Positions 59,008 to 64,000 of a DNA stretch of 64,000 nt are shown here, one piece after another. Under the pieces are notes generated by a model that was not told the DNA's origin, made no database searches, and saw only the letters and a program-made list of their open reading frames with translations. This DNA comes from Margaritispora aquatica (taxonomy: Eukaryota > Ascomycota > Leotiomycetes > Helotiales > Discinellaceae): positions 1,229,758-1,293,757 of the forward strand of contig VJWN01000012.1 of the NCBI GenBank assembly GCA_007644065.1, given 5' to 3'. Numbering within the stretch: the first letter of the stretch is position 1; each line of letters opens with the position of its first letter. The position numbers and the translations under genes were made by a program.

Positions 59008-59895
59008 ATGTCTTGTTCGATACCCAATACCCGCCCTGAACACTTCAGCGAAATCGAGATCATCCGACTCTGCTTTGCTCTAGACCGTGAAATTATAGGG
59101 GGTGTATTATATGGAAATCTTGTCGTGAAGCTTTCCAACCAAGTGGTTGTGAAATTCGGGTCTGGCGTAACAGTAGAAGAGGTCAACAACCAAAAAGCCC
59201 TGTCCACGCTCCTCGATCCTAGCATAGTGCGCGTTCCAAGAATCTATCGATTCTTTACACAACCGGTAGACGGATACCGACCCCGAGGCTTCGTGGTAAT
59301 GGAGTATATCCACGGCTCAATTGTCCATGATCTGAACGACCAACAGTACAGCCAGATTGGCGCCATACTCTCGTACTTCTCGACTATTCATGGCCAGCAT
59401 CCTGGACCGCTTGCTGGAGGCATATCGCAGGGCATTTTATGGGAGCAGAACGGCCGGCCCAGTTTCAAGTCCATTGGGCATATGGAGCAGTGGTTGAATG
59501 TACGACTACCGGATGTCGAGAGTAAGCTAGAGTTGCTGCACTATCCGCTAGTTTTGTGCCATCTCGACTTGGCGTCGCGAAATATTCTCTGGCTCGGCGA
59601 CGGCTTGGTCTGTTTTCTTGATTGGGCTTCAGCGGGTTTCTATCCAAGGTTCTTTGAAAACTGCCTTTTGCGGATTATGCACCATGAGGGCTACGCGAAA
59701 GCTTTGGGAGCAAGGATGGAGAAGTTGACCAGCAAGGAGGAGATCCAGTTGCATCTATCGTCACGGTCGTTCTTTAATGGGATGAAGTATGCTTTTGTGA
59801 GTCGATTTCTCCTTAGAGCTGTTTGCAGTTATTTGCTAACAAGAGAGAAGGTGAGAGGCTTTAAGGAAGTAGAGGATAAATGGGATTCAATCTAA
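59008..59895 (+). CDS. APH-family phosphotransferase-like protein
   Basis: One 295-codon ORF, no intron. Shares the kinase-like fold of the aminoglycoside phosphotransferase/choline kinase group. The catalytic loop is HLDLASRN at residues 185-192 (Asp187 and Asn192), followed by LDW with the metal-binding Asp205. The N-lobe has VVKFGSGVTVEEVNN with a likely ATP-binding Lys (VVKF). Brenner-type motifs are complete, so it may be active. Fungi carry many such paralogues and their substrates are mostly unknown; this is not evidence of antibiotic resistance. Codon composition resembles neighbours. Confidence 0.9.
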   Translation: MSCSIPNTRPEHFSEIEIIRLCFALDREIIGGVLYGNLVVKLSNQVVVKFGSGVTVEEVNNQKALSTLLDPSIVRVPRIYRFFTQPVDGYRPRGFVVMEYIHGSIVHDLNDQQYSQIGAILSYFSTIHGQHPGPLAGGISQGILWEQNGRPSFKSIGHMEQWLNVRLPDVESKLELLHYPLVLCHLDLASRNILWLGDGLVCFLDWASAGFYPRFFENCLLRIMHHEGYAKALGARMEKLTSKEEIQLHLSSRSFFNGMKYAFVSRFLLRAVCSYLLTREKVRGFKEVEDKWDSI

Positions 59896-60201
59896 CATTC
59901 TTCACTATGCGGCAAAGACACCTTTGTAACTAGGAAATATGCACCTGAAAATACGTAAGATTACCTTTTCAAAAGAATTAGAGATTATGAAAAGTTTAGG
60001 ATAGCTTCGAAATTATACTTCTCCAAAGAGATTTACTTCATTCAATCGCCATTATTCCATTGTCAATGACTTCCATCTATGCCCATGGTCGTCGCTAACT
60101 TCACACTAAAATGCCACCCAGCAATCATGTATTATACATGAATGTATCTCTCGTACAACTGTTTATAATTTGCCTCGTCTAAGGCATGTTTTCATGTCTG
60201 T
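59896..60201. other. Intergenic region between convergent genes
   Basis: About 300 nt; 3' ends of the APH and sirtuin genes, AT-rich, nothing else seen. Confidence 0.5.
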
Positions 60202-61452
60202 TCATATCTTTGGGACCAGATCCTCAGTAGTGTCAGGTTTATGCTGTGGTAATGTATTGTCGAGAATGGCGTTTGAATCAATAACGGGCGGTTGTGCTGG
60301 CTTCGCATCGGCCACTTTCTCAGTATTCACAGGCGCCTTTTCCTCAAGTGCTGGCGTTGATGATGGCGATGCTGCTCCTTCAGCTTCGGGCTTCTCATCT
60401 GACTTTGGCCCGGAGGGGACCTCTTTGCTTGCAGATTCATCAAGTCCTTTAGCAACCCATTCCCTATGTGACTCGGACACTTTCAGCGTCTTATCCACTT
60501 CACCAGTCAACTTCTCAATCTCGGCCTCAAGCAGTTGATCCTTCGTCAGCACGGGCTTCTCGTCCACCTTTCCATCCTTCGGCTTCCCATTAACCTCCGC
60601 CCACATCTCCTCCAACTCCTCCCTCCAACCCAAAGCATCAGCCAATTTCCTAACCCCGGCATCACAATCCCCCAAAATCAACACATCATCCGCTCTACTA
60701 CCCATATCGCCTACAGCTTCCTTGTTGATGAGAATTCGAGGTGTCTCTTCCCTCGCCATCATGGGCAAGCTTGCAAATGGCTGCACGCTAAGACTTGTCC
60801 CCATCACGATAACCAGATCAGCCATGGAAGGTAGGTGACGGTTCTGGTGAAAGGACTCTGGCAGCGATTCACCAAAGAATACAATATCCGGCTTCACCAG
60901 TCCACCACACTGTGGTACCAAACAATGAGGTACATCGCCACTCTCAATAGCCACCTTCATCAAATCATCCGGAAAGTCCGTCTTGCACTCGATACACCTC
61001 TGAGTGGCGAAACTTCCATGTGCCTCAATAATCTTGTTCCCTGGCACTCCCGCCCTCCGCTCCAAACAGTCGATATTCTGGGTGAAGAGCTTTTGAAGCA
61101 TGGACTTGTGATCTAGTAACGCGACAAAGGCATGCGAGACAGTTGGGAAGAACTGGCCTGGGTAGAGCTCCTTCGCCAAAACATAGAACGGGTCCGGATT
61201 TGTCCTGAAATACGATATATCGAACACAGCTTCTGCATAAGGGAGGTTGAGTCGAGCGAGGTTGGCGTACAGGCCCGTATCAGGTGACCGGAAATCAGGA
61301 ATGCCAGCCGATGTCGAGATGCCCGCACCAGTCATGACAACGATGCGCTTCGGCCGGCCATCTTTGATGTACTCAGCGACGGCATCGATGTTGCGTGCTC
61401 GGAGGGTGCGCGTGGGCTCATTGGGATCAATTTGCGAGTTCTCTTGCCCCAT
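60202..61452 (-). CDS. HST2: NAD-dependent protein deacetylase, Hst2/SIRT2-type sirtuin
   Basis: One intronless 416-codon ORF. It removes acetyl groups from lysines (histone H4K16 and others) using NAD; Hst2 shuttles between cytosol and nucleus. Motifs: TGAGISTSAGIPDFR (about 41-55), TQNID (124-128), catalytic His145 in EAHGS, and zinc Cys at 153, 156, 177 and 182 (CIEC..C..QC). The Rossmann end has GTSLSVQPFASLP and ILINKE. The C-terminal 140 residues are disordered and Glu/Lys/Ser/Pro-rich, as in Hst2 tails that carry nuclear-export and regulatory sites. All catalytic residues are present. Confidence 0.95.
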   Translation of the reverse strand: MGQENSQIDPNEPTRTLRARNIDAVAEYIKDGRPKRIVVMTGAGISTSAGIPDFRSPDTGLYANLARLNLPYAEAVFDISYFRTNPDPFYVLAKELYPGQFFPTVSHAFVALLDHKSMLQKLFTQNIDCLERRAGVPGNKIIEAHGSFATQRCIECKTDFPDDLMKVAIESGDVPHCLVPQCGGLVKPDIVFFGESLPESFHQNRHLPSMADLVIVMGTSLSVQPFASLPMMAREETPRILINKEAVGDMGSRADDVLILGDCDAGVRKLADALGWREELEEMWAEVNGKPKDGKVDEKPVLTKDQLLEAEIEKLTGEVDKTLKVSESHREWVAKGLDESASKEVPSGPKSDEKPEAEGAASPSSTPALEEKAPVNTEKVADAKPAQPPVIDSNAILDNTLPQHKPDTTEDLVPKI

Positions 61453-62035
61453 TTTGTTACGTTTATTATGTCTGGAGGCAGCTGCCTTTTGGTGACGGAG
61501 TCTGTGGCGGCGACCTATTGTAGCGGTTTGAAGTGGATATTGGGATGAAGGGCGATATGGCTTAATTTATTGTTTTTTGAGACAAAAAGATTTGGATTAT
61601 TTCGGAGCCTGGTGTTGCAGAAAGTTGTCGAAACGAAAGAGGAATGGCTGCTCTGTGGCGTCACCTCATGAAAGAACATCACGTGAAAAGAGAGCAAGCT
61701 CCCATCTTCCTTCGAATTCCATATCAAGCAGATCCTTTCATAGTCAAGGAAAACTTTCGATTCGAAAAAGCAACTCAACAGGCCAGCTTGATCATCGAGA
61801 GAATTTGCCTTTAAAGGCAAGAACGATAGATGAAGCTTAGGTTGAAGAGAATCGCGATCACATGATATCAAAGCTCCACCCCCTGCTCATAAACTCATCT
61901 CATCCAAACTCACCTCAACTCAACACATGCTCACTTAACATATCTCAATCCTCAACACTCCAATATCTTCAACTCCAAATACTAATCTCGCAAGATGCAC
62001 CTCTCCTCCTCACAACCTCCATTCAAATCGAGGTG
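61453..62035. other. Divergent promoter region, sirtuin and NodB deacetylase
   Basis: Head-to-head genes. The right part (61862-62035) is open in the frame of the next gene but reads as a TCA/CT-rich leader. Confidence 0.5.
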
Positions 62036-63043
62036 ATGCGCCTAAAACACATTCTCATCCGGCTCCTTAGCCTACGAATAACTACCGTCTGGATGCAGCT
62101 TTACCATGTCATGCCCTGTACTTCACATCCACATCAGATCAACCGAAAGAAACACATCAAAATCGACGACGAAGAATCACAACACGACATCGAACTGGAC
62201 CTACACTCACCTTTCAAACCCCGGCGTTCCATCACCCGCATCCTAAGAATGCTCCTCCTCATCCTCCTTACTCTTATAATCCTCATCCTTTTCCTCGCCT
62301 ACACGATCTACAAGCCACCAAATCTACTCATACGCCTCCTCCAGCACCACTCTCCCAGCGTGCTGTACCACGTGCCTCTCCCCCCGCAAAACAAAACAAT
62401 AGCACTCACAATCGACGACGCGCCCTCACCCTACACATCCCGCATCCTTGACCTCCTCGCAGTCCATAACGCCAAAGCGACCTTCTTCATCATCGGCTCG
62501 CAGGTGTCTCTCTCCCCGGAGTACCCAGCTTTACTGCAACGGATGCGAGATGAGGGTCACGAGCTGGGGAATCACGCGTGGAACGATGAGCCGTCCATCT
62601 CGCTCCCATTATCAGAACTAGCGCGCCAGATTTCCGATGTGGAGGCTCTGCTGCCTGCGAACACCTCATCAGCAAGTTCAAACTCAGACGAGCGGAAAGC
62701 AGCAGCACAGCAAGCCAAGTATTTCCGTCCCGGTTCCGGCATCTTCAACAGCGGGATGCTTAAGCTCATCGAAGGATTGGGCTACAAATTGGTACTGGGG
62801 AGCGTGTACCCGCATGATCCGCAGATCCACAACCCAGTCGTGAACGCGAAGCACGTGCTGAGTATGGTCCGACCGGGCGCGATCGTCATTATGCATGATC
62901 GACGGGACTATTCTGTTAGGCAGCTGGAGTTGGTGTTGGAGGGATTGGGGAAGGGTGGGTGGAGGGTCGAGAATGTGGGTGGATTGTTGAGGGTCGCTGA
63001 GAGTATTAGGATAGGTAGGGGGAGTGATGGGGGTATACCTTGA
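62036..63043 (+). CDS. Membrane-anchored polysaccharide deacetylase (NodB, CE4)
   Basis: One intronless ORF; the frame opens at 61862, but residues before 62036 look like leader, so I start at 62036 (335 aa). A single TM helix (about 72-92, LLLILLTLIILILFLAYTIY) makes it type II. The NodB domain follows: TIDDAP at 125-130 with the metal and catalytic Asp pair, and GHELGNH at 174-180 with the His pair. Residues 145-157 (NAKATFFIIGSQV) form motif-2 surroundings and KYFRPGSGIFNSG motif 3. CE4 enzymes deacetylate chitin or peptidoglycan; TIDDAP varies from the common TFDDGP and substrate is not inferable. The true start could also be at 61862 or 62093. Confidence 0.85.
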   Translation: MRLKHILIRLLSLRITTVWMQLYHVMPCTSHPHQINRKKHIKIDDEESQHDIELDLHSPFKPRRSITRILRMLLLILLTLIILILFLAYTIYKPPNLLIRLLQHHSPSVLYHVPLPPQNKTIALTIDDAPSPYTSRILDLLAVHNAKATFFIIGSQVSLSPEYPALLQRMRDEGHELGNHAWNDEPSISLPLSELARQISDVEALLPANTSSASSNSDERKAAAQQAKYFRPGSGIFNSGMLKLIEGLGYKLVLGSVYPHDPQIHNPVVNAKHVLSMVRPGAIVIMHDRRDYSVRQLELVLEGLGKGGWRVENVGGLLRVAESIRIGRGSDGGIP

Positions 63044-63295
63044 TTGTATAAGGTAGAGAGCGACAGATGCATTGTATGATAGGTTGTAATGAGGTTATGA
63101 ACTACGGTGAAAGAGTCGAAATGAAATCTTTGTATGTAAGCTTTGTATTTGCAGCGTGCCTAATTAAAAGTCATAGTGAGAAGCAACATGTCTGTCACTT
63201 TAAAAACGACATGTAAGAAGACCCTACTAGAACAGTTCATCCTCTCGCACTGTTCTTCATCTCTCTAACATAAAGAACATCCAGATGCTACCAGC

Positions 63296-63996
63296 TCAAT
63301 TGCCTCTAAAACCATCATACCCAGCCGCAATCCTCTGCTGGCTTCTTATCGCTCGATCCCTATTCTTCTTCGCTTCAAGGCCCTTCCACAAACTACCTCT
63401 CTTCCACTGTCCATCGCCATCAATACCGCCCAGTCCACTCTTCTTGCTCCTCCCCAGTGGATTCACCCTAACACCCCAGGTACCACCACCACCTCGCATA
63501 CCAACATCAAACCGCTCGTCCTCCCTAACACTAACCGTCGCACTCTTCTTCGCATCCCTCTTCCCACTCCTTGGTCCCCACGTAGCAGTTTCCCACTCTC
63601 CACTACCGAGCTTCATCTTGACGCGCTCCCTTTCGCCCCCCTTCTCATCACCTGCACTGCACTTCTCCACGCTGCTCGTCCATCGCACATGACCCTTCTT
63701 ACGGGTCAGTTTTCCAAGCAAGCCTCCCTTTTTGACGTCATTGTCCATTTGGGTGCGCTTGCGGTTCATTTCGACATCGTTCTCTGCAGCGTATTGGCGG
63801 AGTCTGATTTGCTTCCGGATATAGAGCGTTAAGAGCAAGAGAGATGCGAATGTTATGAATAAGATGAAAGCATCGAGTGCGATGGCAACACGGTAGGAGA
63901 CGGGGAGAGAAGAGCTGGGAGTGTTAGCATTCTTCCAGCCAGATTTTATTTTCAGCGGTCAGACTAGAAATTGGGAGCAGCTTCAATCCTAGCCAT
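63296..63996 (-). CDS. Small single-TM basic protein, unrecognised
   Basis: Complement of exons 63965..63996 and 63296..63914; 216 residues starting MARIEAAPNF. A 50-nt intron with a GTCTGA donor (weak) and a GCTAAC branch site joins it to SSLPVSYRVAIALDAF. One TM helix (about 20-42: VAIALDAFILFITFASLLLLTLYI) is followed by a basic juxtamembrane (RKQIRLRQYAAENDVEMNRKR) and a Lys/Arg/Gly-rich tail. The start lies four bases from the window edge, so an earlier start outside cannot be excluded. Convergent with the deacetylase. Family not recognised. Confidence 0.65.
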
Positions 63997-64000
63997 GCTG

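Overview
The window reads as a euchromatic stretch of a filamentous ascomycete (Pezizomycotina) genome. Coding genes lie on both strands, most are interrupted by short GT-AG introns of about 49-60 nt with CTAAC/CTGAC branch sites, and several families are typical of such fungi (fungal nitrate reductase, sedolisin, 2EXR, FSH1-type hydrolase, fungal SLATT, DUF2985). A necrosis-inducing NLP, secreted proteases and an APH-like kinase suit a plant-associated or saprotrophic Leotiomycete-like fungus, but that placement is inference. No rRNA gene, CRISPR array, intact transposon or complete tRNA was found.

Layout. 1-2656 holds the 3' nine-tenths of a nitrate reductase gene. 4094-5128 is a four-exon NLP gene. 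6982-10643 holds a zinc-free MDR oxidoreductase followed by a six-exon cytochrome P450. 11418-12403 encodes a fungal SLATT two-TM protein. 12787-13129 (minus) is a small spliced gene for a mitochondrial-looking 84-aa protein. 14644-15998 is a membrane-anchored SPRY protein, 17085-18721 is proteasome subunit Rpn5, and 18922-19874 (minus) is an FSH1-like hydrolase. 20547-21647 is a 2EXR protein, 22981-25644 a secreted S41 peptidase, 26296-26887 a SnoaL/NTF2-like protein and 27628-28500 a tail-anchored protein. 29146-33827 (minus) carries two unrecognised genes. 36384-37755 is the Rix1-complex WD40 protein Ipi3 and 38458-40654 a sedolisin. 42029-43206 is a repeat-bearing, low-complexity protein. 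44955-45086 (minus) is a possible 43-aa membrane micropeptide. 46035-48117 (minus) is a DUF2985 membrane protein, and 49225-51332 (minus) holds two unrecognised genes. 53077-54335 is a lactate dehydrogenase. 55695-58491 is a tandem pair of lineage-specific genes, the first of which is decayed. 59008-59895 is an APH-like kinase, 60202-61452 (minus) an Hst2-type sirtuin, 62036-63043 a NodB-type deacetylase, and 63296-63996 (minus) a single-TM protein.

How the genes relate. There is no convincing biosynthetic cluster. Housekeeping genes (Rpn5, Ipi3, sirtuin) alternate with secreted or accessory genes (NLP, S41, S53, P450, APH). The most unusual region is 51-59 kb: AT-rich gene-poor blocks flank the LDH, the duplicated gene pair and the APH gene. 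One duplicate carries eight in-frame TAG/TAA stops without a frameshift, mostly where Gln or Trp codons would be expected, as C:G-to-T:A mutation (RIP-like decay) would produce. Exon joins were chosen by reading frame, splice consensus and family similarity; none has transcript support here.
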